Positions 1-5,640 of a stretch of DNA of 5,640 nt are shown piece by piece. Source of the DNA: Clostridiales bacterium (GTDB lineage: Bacteria > Bacillota > Clostridia > Oscillospirales > CAG-272); assembly GCA_012511425.1 (NCBI GenBank), contig JAAZGC010000207.1:1-5640 (forward strand), in the 5' to 3' direction. The translations under genes were made by a program, and so were the position numbers. Below the pieces are notes generated by a model. The model saw only the letters and a list, made by a program, of their open reading frames with translations. It was not told the DNA's origin and did no database searches. Numbering within the stretch: the stretch's first letter is position 1; every line of letters begins with the position of its first letter.

Positions 1-2
1 AG

Positions 3-965
3 CTGCTTGTGATGATGGAAATGCTGTCCAGATCATCCGACGAAAACAATCCAAAGACAACAAGCGAAATAATAAACTATCTGAATGAACAGGGAATCAG
101 CTGCGACAGGCGCACTTTGTCGAAAGACATTGCGCTTTTAAATGCGAACGGATATGAGATCATGCATACTTTCGTCGGTCACGAGAAAGGATATTATATT
201 TCGGAGCGCAATTTCAGTATACCCGAGCTGAAGATTCTGATCGACGCCGTAAGAGCAGCCGGATTCATTACGGAAAAGAAAACCGGGGAGATGATAAGAA
301 AAATCGCTTTTCTTGAGGGAGATTATCAGGGTGATCTTCTGACTTCCAAACCAATCTGGTATTTTGCTCATAAACATAACAATGAGCAGATTTATTACAA
401 TGTAGACAGCCTTGAGGAAGCAATCCAGCAAAACTGCCGCGCCGAGTTCCTATACTTTGACCTTGACGAAAATCGCGAAAGGGTTTACAGAAAAAACAGG
501 GAAGTATATAATGTCGAACCGCTCTCCCTCGTTTATTCGGAGAATTACTATTATCTTATATGTTACAGCTCAAAATACAAGGAGCTTTGCAACTATCGCG
601 TAGACAGGATGGAGCGTGTAGTCAAAACCGATGAACCTATAAGTGCTGAAGCATTCGAAGCGGAAAAGAAAATTGCCGAATATACCGAATCGGTATTCAA
701 TATGTATAATGTCAGCGAAGCGACAAATGTAACGCTTGAATTTGACAGAAAGATTCTGAATGCTGTATACGACAAATTCGGGGAAGATACCGAAGTTTCA
801 GTCCTTAAGAAAGATCTGCTTTCTGTCGATGTAAATGTCAGAATCGGCCCGACCTTTTGGGGGTGGCTGTTTACCTTCGGCGATCAGATGACAATCACCG
901 CACCGAAGGAAGCAGCGGATGAATACAGAAAGCTACTGAAGAAGACGCTTAAACGTCTCGATTGA
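3..965 (+). CDS. WYL-domain transcriptional regulator (HTH + WYL + C-terminal WCX region), 5' end outside the window
   Basis: Probable DNA-binding regulator of the DeoR-like HTH/WYL type, cytoplasmic. The frame is open to the window edge: codons for Leu-Leu precede the first possible start, a GTG at 9, and in this family the text before the HTH normally continues upstream, so I treat the start as lying off-window. Numbering from GTG 9, residues about 15-55 form a winged HTH (TTSEIINYL, then DRRTLSKDI as recognition helix). Residues about 130-205 form the WYL domain, in which the name-giving triplet reads YYL (181-183) and is followed by NYRVDRM with the usual arginines R197 and R200. Residues about 240-316 form the WCX region, with the typical PTFWGWLF stretch at 281-288. 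WYL domains are known to bind ligands or nucleic acid in other proteins; the ligand here is unknown. The gene converges on the SGNH hydrolase gene with one base between stop codons. It could regulate the sugar genes beside it, but that rests on proximity only. Confidence 0.9.
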   Translation: MLVMMEMLSRSSDENNPKTTSEIINYLNEQGISCDRRTLSKDIALLNANGYEIMHTFVGHEKGYYISERNFSIPELKILIDAVRAAGFITEKKTGEMIRKIAFLEGDYQGDLLTSKPIWYFAHKHNNEQIYYNVDSLEEAIQQNCRAEFLYFDLDENRERVYRKNREVYNVEPLSLVYSENYYYLICYSSKYKELCNYRVDRMERVVKTDEPISAEAFEAEKKIAEYTESVFNMYNVSEATNVTLEFDRKILNAVYDKFGEDTEVSVLKKDLLSVDVNVRIGPTFWGWLFTFGDQMTITAPKEAADEYRKLLKKTLKRLD

Positions 966-966
966 A

Positions 967-1602
967 TTACTTTAAAGATATTCCGGCTTCAAAGCGCTTT
1001 AAAAACTCATTTGCTATCAGACCGTGACCCGCTTCGGTAGGGTGAACGTCATCCCAGAGCCAATAGGATTTGCCGTATTTATCGCATACCTCGTCAAAGT
1101 AATCTTGAAGCGGAACAAACATAGCGCCGTATTTTACACAAAGTTCCTTCAAAAGTATTGCCAAAGTATCCGATGCTTGCCTTAAATTATTGTCTCTTGT
1201 TGTAAACGGTTCTAACAAAATAAATTTTGTTTCAGGATTAGCTTCAAGACTTCTTTGCAAAAGTTTTTCATATCCCGTAATATATTCTTTTGCTGTGTAA
1301 GATGCGTCTTTGCAGATACGGCTTGCGTCGTTTATTCCGATCAAAATCGCCAATATATCCGGAGTAATCCCGACAGCATCCTTTTCCCAGCGCTCGCTTA
1401 AGTCAACGACGGTATTGCTTGAAACCGCGCGATTGACAAACTCAAATCTGCACGGATGCTCCAAACCCAACTTAGCGGAAACGATATATGCCCAGCTGTG
1501 ACCGATCTGATGATTCTTGTCCCAACGGCTTGCCTCGTCTTTTAAACGCATTCCGTCGGTAATCGAGTCCCCCTGAAATAGAACCTTTATTTTGCTTTCC
1601 AT
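967..1602 (-). CDS. SGNH/GDSL-family hydrolase (esterase/deacetylase-like), cytoplasmic
   Basis: Serine hydrolase of the SGNH/GDSL superfamily, whose members mostly cleave acyl or acetyl esters, often on carbohydrates. An in-frame ATG lies at 1614, but the ATG at 1602 is preferred because GGAG sits six bases before it (+ strand 1609-1612), while no ribosome site precedes 1614. This gives 211 residues. Numbering from the upstream ATG, block I is FQGDSITDG with nucleophile S17, block III is GIND with N95, and block V is DDVHPT with D188 and H191 completing the triad. Block II, normally NRGISGN, reads NRAVSSN, so the oxyanion-hole glycine is replaced by S66. There is no signal peptide or membrane segment, so it should act inside the cell. 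It is the last gene of the leftward block, beyond a terminator that follows the GH5 gene. Removal of acetyl groups from sugars released by that enzyme is a reasonable inference; the substrate is not readable. Confidence 0.9.
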   Translation of the reverse strand: MESKIKVLFQGDSITDGMRLKDEASRWDKNHQIGHSWAYIVSAKLGLEHPCRFEFVNRAVSSNTVVDLSERWEKDAVGITPDILAILIGINDASRICKDASYTAKEYITGYEKLLQRSLEANPETKFILLEPFTTRDNNLRQASDTLAILLKELCVKYGAMFVPLQDYFDEVCDKYGKSYWLWDDVHPTEAGHGLIANEFLKRFEAGISLK

Positions 1603-1608
1603 GTCATT

Positions 1609-1612
1609 CTCC
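1609..1612 (-). promoter_or_regulatory. Ribosome binding site deciding the SGNH hydrolase start
   Basis: On the minus strand GGAG occurs six bases before the ATG at 1602. It overlaps the alternative ATG at 1614, so it cannot serve that one, whose own upstream sequence is AT-only. This supports the shorter protein. Confidence 0.6.
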
Positions 1613-1640
1613 ATTATTTATTTTTATATAATAAAAGCAT

Positions 1641-1673
1641 AGAAAAATAAAGGACGCCGCGTAAAGCGTCCTT
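1641..1673 (-). terminator. Rho-independent terminator after the GH5 gene
   Basis: An eight-base-pair perfect stem (AAGGACGC at 1650-1657 against GCGTCCTT at 1666-1673) encloses an eight-base loop. Read leftward it is followed by a U-rich tract (UAUUUUU), the usual layout of an intrinsic terminator. On the plus strand the hairpin is followed by TAAAATAT, so it should work only for leftward transcription. It begins eight bases past the GH5 stop and lies between GH5 and SGNH, so the SGNH gene either depends on read-through or has its own weak promoter. The AT-rich stretch 1615-1640 contains TATTAT-like -10 candidates but no convincing -35. Confidence 0.8.
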
Positions 1674-1680
1674 AAAATAT

Positions 1681-2694
1681 TTACTTACCTGAAAACCCGA
1701 GTTTCAATAATTCAAGCAGCTTCCGGTCGACCTTAAATCCTTTATAATATTCATATTCGGTACCGGGTCTGCCGTGTTCAACTATTCCGAACGAACCTTT
1801 GAAGTTCCATAATGAATACCCCCAGCCGTTTTCCCTGAAAACGTTAAGCAGGTCGTCAAACCAGCGCAGAGCAAGGTCATTCGGAAGCTTGTTGTAACAG
1901 CCGAATTCCCCTATATGAACCTTGACTCCCGATTTTTCAACATCAATCCATGGTTTATAATATTTGCGAATCGAATCTATATTGCAAATCCTGCCGGGCG
2001 CAACTTCTCCGGGATATTCCGGAACGACCCAGTCTATGTTTCCTCTCACCCATTCGGCTTTGTAGTGAGTAACCTGGAACGGCTCATATCCCCGACCCGA
2101 ATGAATTACATTCTGTGAGCCAAGATCGGCAAGCTCAGGAAGCGCAGAACCGCCGCCGTCAAATCCGTCGATGACAATCTCTCTTGAAGGATCGATCGCG
2201 CGTATTTCGCTTATGGTTTTTCTTATTACCCTCTCGTGATCCTTTCTGTCGCAGGGATGAGTCGGAGGTATATTACAAGGTTCATTTACGAGATCAAAGC
2301 TAAGTTTTTCCGAAGAAATCCCTTTATATCTCTCTGCGAACATCTTCCATAGAAATATAAAAGCTTCAAGAGGTTCCTCGTCTTTCCAGAGATTGTTTTT
2401 TTCAATTTCCGGGCGGTTGATGCAGTATCCGGGCGCGCGGTGTATATTCAGGCAGGCATGAAGACCGCGGCTGTTGCATGCTTCGATATACCTGTCGATA
2501 TAACCGAGAATATTTTCGTCCGGATTAAAATAGTCGAAATCCTTCGTCCAGAAGTGATAATCAGTCGGAATGCGAACAAAATTGAAACCTTCACCGGCGA
2601 CAAAATCAAGTTCTTCCTGATTAGGTTCCTGCGGAGTTTTGCCGTAATTGCCGGAAAACATCCATAAAAAATTAAATCCGTATTTTGTTTTCAT
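1681..2694 (-). CDS. Glycoside hydrolase family 5 (cellulase-like), no signal peptide
   Basis: Retaining beta-glycosidase of the GH5 TIM-barrel family (clan GH-A), 337 residues. Visible hallmarks in order: the GFNFVRIPTDY strand at 36-46; NIHRAPGY at 83-90, including the conserved H85; DLVNEP at 134-139 with acid/base E138; HSGRGY at 198-203, with the H and Y of the substrate pocket; VHIGEFG with nucleophile E263; and SLWNF with the subsite tryptophan W296. The whole active-site set is intact. The N-terminus goes straight into the barrel (MKTKYGFNFLW) without signal peptide, linker or carbohydrate-binding module, so it is predicted intracellular and more likely to act on imported oligosaccharides or glycosides than on polymers. 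GGAGG lies five bases before the ATG. The gene follows the aldolase gene by 27 bp, probably as one transcript, and a hairpin terminator follows it. Exact specificity (beta-glucan, mannan, xyloglucan or a small glycoside) cannot be read from the sequence. Confidence 0.93.
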   Translation of the reverse strand: MKTKYGFNFLWMFSGNYGKTPQEPNQEELDFVAGEGFNFVRIPTDYHFWTKDFDYFNPDENILGYIDRYIEACNSRGLHACLNIHRAPGYCINRPEIEKNNLWKDEEPLEAFIFLWKMFAERYKGISSEKLSFDLVNEPCNIPPTHPCDRKDHERVIRKTISEIRAIDPSREIVIDGFDGGGSALPELADLGSQNVIHSGRGYEPFQVTHYKAEWVRGNIDWVVPEYPGEVAPGRICNIDSIRKYYKPWIDVEKSGVKVHIGEFGCYNKLPNDLALRWFDDLLNVFRENGWGYSLWNFKGSFGIVEHGRPGTEYEYYKGFKVDRKLLELLKLGFSGK

Positions 2695-2721
2695 GCCTGC
2701 CTCCGTTTTGATTATAAGTGT

Positions 2722-3357
2722 TTATTTCTCACATGCCGCGCTCCACAGCGCAGCGTTTTGCTTGATTATTTCTGGCTCCCAGTCAGTTCCGGTAATAGCG
2801 CCTCCTATCCCGAATCCGAAACAGCCGCTGTCAAGATAAAGTTTTACATCCTCAAGAGTAATACCTGTTACCGCAAGCAGCCTCGCTCCGTTAAAAGGCG
2901 CAGTTATCTGCTTGAAATATGACGGTCCGAAAGCGGAAGAAGGGAATATCTTCACACAGTCGGCGCCAAAGCGAAGCGCTGATGAAATCTCAGTCGGCGT
3001 CAAAGCGCCGGGAACAGAGAACAGCCCGAGTTCTTTTGTATGTCTGATTATGGTCTCATTAACATCGGGAGAAATAATAAACTCCGCGCCGGCTTCATAT
3101 GCAAGTTTGAGCTGCTTTTCGGTAGTGACGGTTCCGGCACCGATTAACATTCGTCCCGCCGTATATTTTGCAACGGAACTTATTATCTCCGCCGTTTCTT
3201 CATCGGGTGTATTTCCGCTGAAATCAAAGGCGAATTCGGCAAGTCTGACACCGCCGCAAAACAGCGCATCCGCTGCTGACAGCGCTTTTCCGTTCGGAAT
3301 TCCCCTTATGATAGTTATAAGTCGGGTATTTTCAAGGATCTCCAAAAAATTGCTCAT
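2722..3357 (-). CDS. KDPG/KHG aldolase-family protein (2-dehydro-3-deoxy-phosphogluconate aldolase-like)
   Basis: Class I aldolase of the Eda family, which splits 2-keto-3-deoxy sugar-acid phosphates or 4-hydroxy-2-oxoglutarate into pyruvate and an aldehyde. It has 211 residues, normal for the family. Numbering from the ATG at 3357: IIRG at 16-19; GGVRLAEF at 35-42 with catalytic E41; GAGTV at 73-77; SVPGALTPTE at 114-123; VKIFP at 135-139 with Schiff-base lysine K136; and the phosphate-binding GFGIGGA near the C-terminus. The frame is open further upstream to an ATG at 3417, but the perfect promoter at 3389-3417 lies inside that extension, so the added codons would not be transcribed from it. 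An AAAGG sits nine bases before 3357. It is the first gene of the leftward unit, followed after 27 bp by GH5. The third-strand text AEFAFDF differs from the common IEVTL, so a substrate other than KDPG (for example KDPGal or another keto-deoxy acid) is possible. Confidence 0.9.
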   Translation of the reverse strand: MSNFLEILENTRLITIIRGIPNGKALSAADALFCGGVRLAEFAFDFSGNTPDEETAEIISSVAKYTAGRMLIGAGTVTTEKQLKLAYEAGAEFIISPDVNETIIRHTKELGLFSVPGALTPTEISSALRFGADCVKIFPSSAFGPSYFKQITAPFNGARLLAVTGITLEDVKLYLDSGCFGFGIGGAITGTDWEPEIIKQNAALWSAACEK

Positions 3358-3388
3358 GTGATTTTGCCTTTCAAAATGCATTGATGAT

Positions 3389-3417
3389 ATTATAGCACAC
3401 ATATAACACGATGTCAA
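3389..3417 (-). promoter_or_regulatory. Leftward sigma-70/sigma-A promoter for the aldolase-GH5 unit
   Basis: On the minus strand a TTGACA -35 box (3412-3417) and a TATAAT -10 box (3389-3394) are separated by exactly 17 bases, matching the consensus at all twelve positions. Transcription should begin near 3382, leaving a leader of about 25 bases before the aldolase ATG at 3357. A promoter this close to consensus is usually held by a repressor. No clear palindromic operator is visible on it. Confidence 0.85.
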
Positions 3418-3455
3418 TTCGGTTTTAAATCAATATCAAGTTTTTCACACATCGC

Positions 3456-3484
3456 TTGACAAAGCCACTATACTATGATAAAAT
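3456..3484 (+). promoter_or_regulatory. Rightward sigma-70/sigma-A promoter for the URO-D-like/isomerase unit
   Basis: TTGACA (3456-3461) and TAAAAT (3479-3484) are spaced by 17 bases, eleven of twelve consensus positions. The predicted start near 3491 leaves a leader of under 20 bases, which contains the strong ribosome site AAAAGGAGG (3495-3503), five bases before the ATG at 3509. The -35 box lies 38 bp from the -35 box of the leftward promoter, so one bound regulator could cover both. Confidence 0.8.
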
Positions 3485-3508
3485 AAACCCGACGAAAAGG
3501 AGGCAGAT

Positions 3509-4633
3509 ATGAAACTTGACCTTGATATCGAACGCTTCTGGGCAGATGACCTGGAGGCACACAAGTTTAATTGTTTTAATCCCGACGCCGTTCAGGTTGC
3601 CATGGGTATACGCATGAGTGATGAATGTGTTTTTGCAGAACTCGGCGAAGAAGGCGAACCATGGGGTTATACCGAACCTTTTCGCCGTCAGGAGCTGAAC
3701 AAGCGTTATAATGAAAAAGCGTTAAAAATCGTTGGCAGAAAACTGCTTAACGAAAGTGACCCGCTGCCTGCCGATTCTCATTTTCCGGGATATCGTCAGA
3801 TAGGCGAAGTCTTTGGAGGGCAATATGTTTTCGACGGCAAGACAACCTGGCTTCGCGGTTCAATGGAATCCCCGGAAGACCTAAAAAGAAAACTTGATGA
3901 AATAGACAATATGGATCTGCGCTCGTTTATCCTTCCTCCGAATTGGGAAAGCGAGAAAAAGCGTATATATGAAAAATACGGACGCAGACCGTCTCAATTC
4001 CGAGGTGTCAGAGGCCCGGTCACTCTTGCAACTTCGGTTTATGGCGTCGAAAATCTGCTTTTCCTATATTACGACGATCCGGATCTATTTGTCCGATTTT
4101 CGGAAACCATTAAAAAAGTATTGCTTGGATATATCGATATATTTATCGAGGAATCCGGTCGGAGTATGTCAAACTTCGATCACGGTTTCAGCTTCGCCGA
4201 CGACGATTCAAATCTGATGACGCCGGAAATGTATGAGATGTTCGGATATCCGATACTCAAAGCGGTGTTTGATTACGTTTCGCCTAATCCGGGTGACGAA
4301 AGATATCAGCACTCCGACTCCGCAATGGGACATCTCGTCCCGATACTTTCCCGCCTTAATCTCAACGGATGCAATTTCGGGCCTACGGTAACCGTCGAAC
4401 ATATCAGAAAACACCTTCCGAATGCCCGTATCGACGGTCAGCTCGCCCCCTTTACATTCATGTCAAACGACGAAGACAAAATTATCGCCGAAGTGCGCCG
4501 CGACTGTGATATGATAAGAGCAAGCGGAACAAGAGGACTGAACATATCTACCGCAGGCTCAATTAATAACGGCTCTCTTTTAACCTCTATGAGAGCTGTT
4601 ATGGCTGCAATTCAAAATTACGGCCGTTATTGA
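3509..4633 (+). CDS. Uroporphyrinogen decarboxylase (URO-D) superfamily protein of unknown chemistry
   Basis: TIM-barrel protein of 374 residues related to HemE and to the MtaA/CmuA corrinoid methyltransferases. Superfamily marks: RGPVTLATSVYG at 168-179; ADDDSNLMTPEMYEMF at 230-245, matching the usual 'D..G.L.SPE.Y..F' segment; QHSDSAMGHLVPIL at 267-280, matching the strand that carries HSCG in relatives; and a C-terminal ISTAGSINNGS at 346-356, where relatives read STGCEIPPGT. It is not a heme-pathway HemE: the N-terminal substrate-binding RQAGR signature is absent and it starts a sugar gene unit. In the MtaA/CmuA branch zinc is held by His-X-Cys and a late Cys. Here these read H268-S-D270 and A349-G350, so both cysteine ligands are gone. 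The start follows a strong AAGGAGG site and a good promoter. The isomerase gene follows after 36 bp. A role in sugar or glycoside metabolism is suggested by context only. No signal peptide; cytoplasmic. Confidence 0.85.
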   Translation: MKLDLDIERFWADDLEAHKFNCFNPDAVQVAMGIRMSDECVFAELGEEGEPWGYTEPFRRQELNKRYNEKALKIVGRKLLNESDPLPADSHFPGYRQIGEVFGGQYVFDGKTTWLRGSMESPEDLKRKLDEIDNMDLRSFILPPNWESEKKRIYEKYGRRPSQFRGVRGPVTLATSVYGVENLLFLYYDDPDLFVRFSETIKKVLLGYIDIFIEESGRSMSNFDHGFSFADDDSNLMTPEMYEMFGYPILKAVFDYVSPNPGDERYQHSDSAMGHLVPILSRLNLNGCNFGPTVTVEHIRKHLPNARIDGQLAPFTFMSNDEDKIIAEVRRDCDMIRASGTRGLNISTAGSINNGSLLTSMRAVMAAIQNYGRY

Positions 4634-4669
4634 TTATTGATTTTTATAATATGAAAGGATAACAATATT

Positions 4670-5557
4670 ATGCTGCTTTCAACTCAAACCGATGTTCTTT
4701 TCCGGCGCTTCAGCGCTGAGACTGCAGTGCAGATGTTTGCACAAGCGGGTTTTGACGCAATCGACTATTCGATGTTTTCCATGACTGATGATAGCTGTCC
4801 GCTGAATTCTGCCGATCCCGAAAAATTCGGACTTTCGCTTCGCAAGACAGCCGAAAACGCCGGAATCTGCTTCAACCAGGCGCATGCACCGTTCCCGTGC
4901 TGGAGAGGCGGCGCAGATAGTTCCGCATATAATGAAAAGATGCCGGAGCGCATCAAGCAGTCGATAAGAATCGCCGGTGTTTTAGGAGCGAAATCTATAG
5001 TTGTTCACCCGATAGCATATTCTTCCGATGAAGAAGAGCAGAAAGCATTCAACTTTGAATTTTACCGCAAAATAGAACCCGTTGCTCTTGAATACGGCAT
5101 AAAAATAGCCCTTGAAAATATGTGGGGTTTCGACGGCCGCCGCGGTTACATCGTACCGAATGTATGCTCATTCGGTCGTGATCTCTGCGAGTATTATGAC
5201 GAACTCAATAACCCGAAAGCATATACCGTATGCCTCGATTTAGGTCACTCGGGACTTGTCGGCGAGGAACCGGATGAAGCAATCCGCGCGCTGGGCGCGG
5301 AAAGACTCGGCGCTCTTCATGTTCACGACAACAATTACCGCGCGGATAATCATACCATACCTTACGGTTATGATATGAAAATGAACTGGAGCGCTATAAC
5401 CCGGGCACTCGGAGAGATCGGGTATAAAGGCGATTTCACATTTGAGGCAGATAACTTCCTCCACCGCTTCGACGACGACACCATGCAATGTGCGGTCGAT
5501 TTCATGGCAGCGCTGGGACGCAGGCTTATGGCGAAAATAGACGCAGCCCGAAAGTAA
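4670..5557 (+). CDS. Sugar phosphate isomerase/epimerase-like protein (xylose-isomerase-like TIM barrel, AP endonuclease 2 family)
   Basis: Metal-dependent TIM-barrel enzyme of the family that includes sugar isomerases, ketose 3-epimerases and inosose dehydratase (IolE). It has 295 residues, a usual length. Landmarks: QAHAPF with H72; SIVVHP with H113; IALENMW with E149; CLDLGHSG with D190 and H193; ALHVHDN with H217 and H219; and FTFEADNF with E259. E149, D190, one of the two histidines and E259 form the expected divalent-metal site, which appears complete. The start ATG is preceded by GAAAGGA about ten bases upstream. The gap to the URO-D-like gene is 36 bp with no terminator, so the two are probably co-transcribed. 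The family is too broad to name the substrate; next to a KDPG-type aldolase and a glycoside hydrolase, an aldose/ketose isomerisation or epimerisation is the likely reaction. Cytoplasmic, no signal peptide. Confidence 0.9.
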   Translation: MLLSTQTDVLFRRFSAETAVQMFAQAGFDAIDYSMFSMTDDSCPLNSADPEKFGLSLRKTAENAGICFNQAHAPFPCWRGGADSSAYNEKMPERIKQSIRIAGVLGAKSIVVHPIAYSSDEEEQKAFNFEFYRKIEPVALEYGIKIALENMWGFDGRRGYIVPNVCSFGRDLCEYYDELNNPKAYTVCLDLGHSGLVGEEPDEAIRALGAERLGALHVHDNNYRADNHTIPYGYDMKMNWSAITRALGEIGYKGDFTFEADNFLHRFDDDTMQCAVDFMAALGRRLMAKIDAARK

Positions 5558-5563
5558 AATAAT

Positions 5564-5640
5564 ATGGATATTAAAGCAAAAGATAAAATACGCGGCATAG
5601 TATATGCATATACCAATGAGAAGAGATACGACTTAGTCCA
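5564..5640 (+). CDS. Start of an unidentified reading frame, truncated by the window edge
   Basis: An ATG at 5564, six bases after the isomerase stop, opens a frame with no stop to the end of the window, giving about 25 residues beginning MDIKAKDKIRGIVYAY. The close spacing fits a third gene of the rightward unit. No strong ribosome site is visible; a GAAAG overlaps the end of the preceding gene. The piece is too short to assign to a family. Confidence 0.45.
   Translation, partial: MDIKAKDKIRGIVYAYTNEKRYDLV

Noticed and set aside
992..1001. A short palindrome AAAGCGCTTT followed by AAAAA near the convergent stops, considered as a terminator for the regulator gene.
   Set aside because: There is no loop, the stem is at most five pairs and no T-run follows on the plus strand; it is within the SGNH coding sequence.
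1681..2694. Calling the GH5 a secreted cellulase.
   Set aside because: There is no signal peptide, linker, binding module or dockerin; the protein starts directly in the barrel and sits with cytoplasmic enzymes.
2957..3007. A 17-bp direct repeat with one mismatch (CAGTCGGCG[C/T]CAAAGCG) at 2957-2973 and 2991-3007.
   Set aside because: Both copies fall in the aldolase gene in different reading frames, encoding RFGADC and ALTPTE, each conserved in the family. Coincidence of codon use rather than a functional repeat.
2912..3361. A 149-codon open frame on the plus strand.
   Set aside because: It lies fully antisense to the well-supported aldolase gene, with low-complexity Ser/Ala-rich translation and no recognisable domain; a shadow of the codon pattern.
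4129..4142. A perfect 14-bp palindrome, ATATATCGATATAT.
   Set aside because: It lies inside the URO-D-like coding sequence, spelling Tyr-Ile-Asp-Ile with ordinary codons, is AT-rich and has no arms or partner sites nearby. Chance is sufficient.
3509..4633. Calling the URO-D-like protein HemE (heme biosynthesis).
   Set aside because: The HemE N-terminal arginine signature is missing, the C-terminal motif differs, and no other heme gene is present.

Overview
This window looks like part of a carbohydrate-use locus from a Gram-positive-type anaerobe, most plausibly a clostridial (Bacillota) gut or rumen commensal. That assignment is inferred from strong AAGGAGG-type ribosome sites, near-perfect sigma-70/sigma-A promoters, GC content by eye in the mid-forties, and protein families and wording typical of those bacteria. 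No RNA genes, insertion sequences, CRISPR arrays or attachment sites were seen.

Layout. The left end (to 965, +) holds most of a WYL-domain transcriptional regulator whose first codons lie outside the window. It converges with a three-gene leftward block with only one base between the two stop codons. Read in the direction of transcription, that block is a KDPG-aldolase-family enzyme (3357-2722), a family 5 glycoside hydrolase without a signal peptide (2694-1681), a hairpin terminator (1673-1641) and an SGNH/GDSL esterase-like protein (1602-967). A compact control region of about 150 bp (3358-3508) carries two back-to-back promoters. The leftward one is a perfect TTGACA-17-TATAAT and the rightward one is TTGACA-17-TAAAAT. 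Rightward lie a uroporphyrinogen-decarboxylase-superfamily protein (3509-4633), a xylose-isomerase-like TIM-barrel sugar isomerase/epimerase (4670-5557), and the beginning of a further reading frame that runs off the right edge.

How the genes may work together (inference). A glycoside or oligosaccharide already inside the cell would be cleaved by the GH5 enzyme and de-esterified by the SGNH hydrolase. The released sugar or sugar acid would be rearranged by the TIM-barrel isomerase and cut by the KDPG-type aldolase into pyruvate plus an aldehyde (phosphate). The odd member is the URO-D-like protein. It is the first gene of the rightward unit, lacks the N-terminal signature of true HemE, and lacks the two cysteine zinc ligands of the MtaA/CmuA methyltransferase branch, so its chemistry is open. 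The WYL protein is a candidate local regulator, but nothing in the sequence ties it to the divergent promoters.
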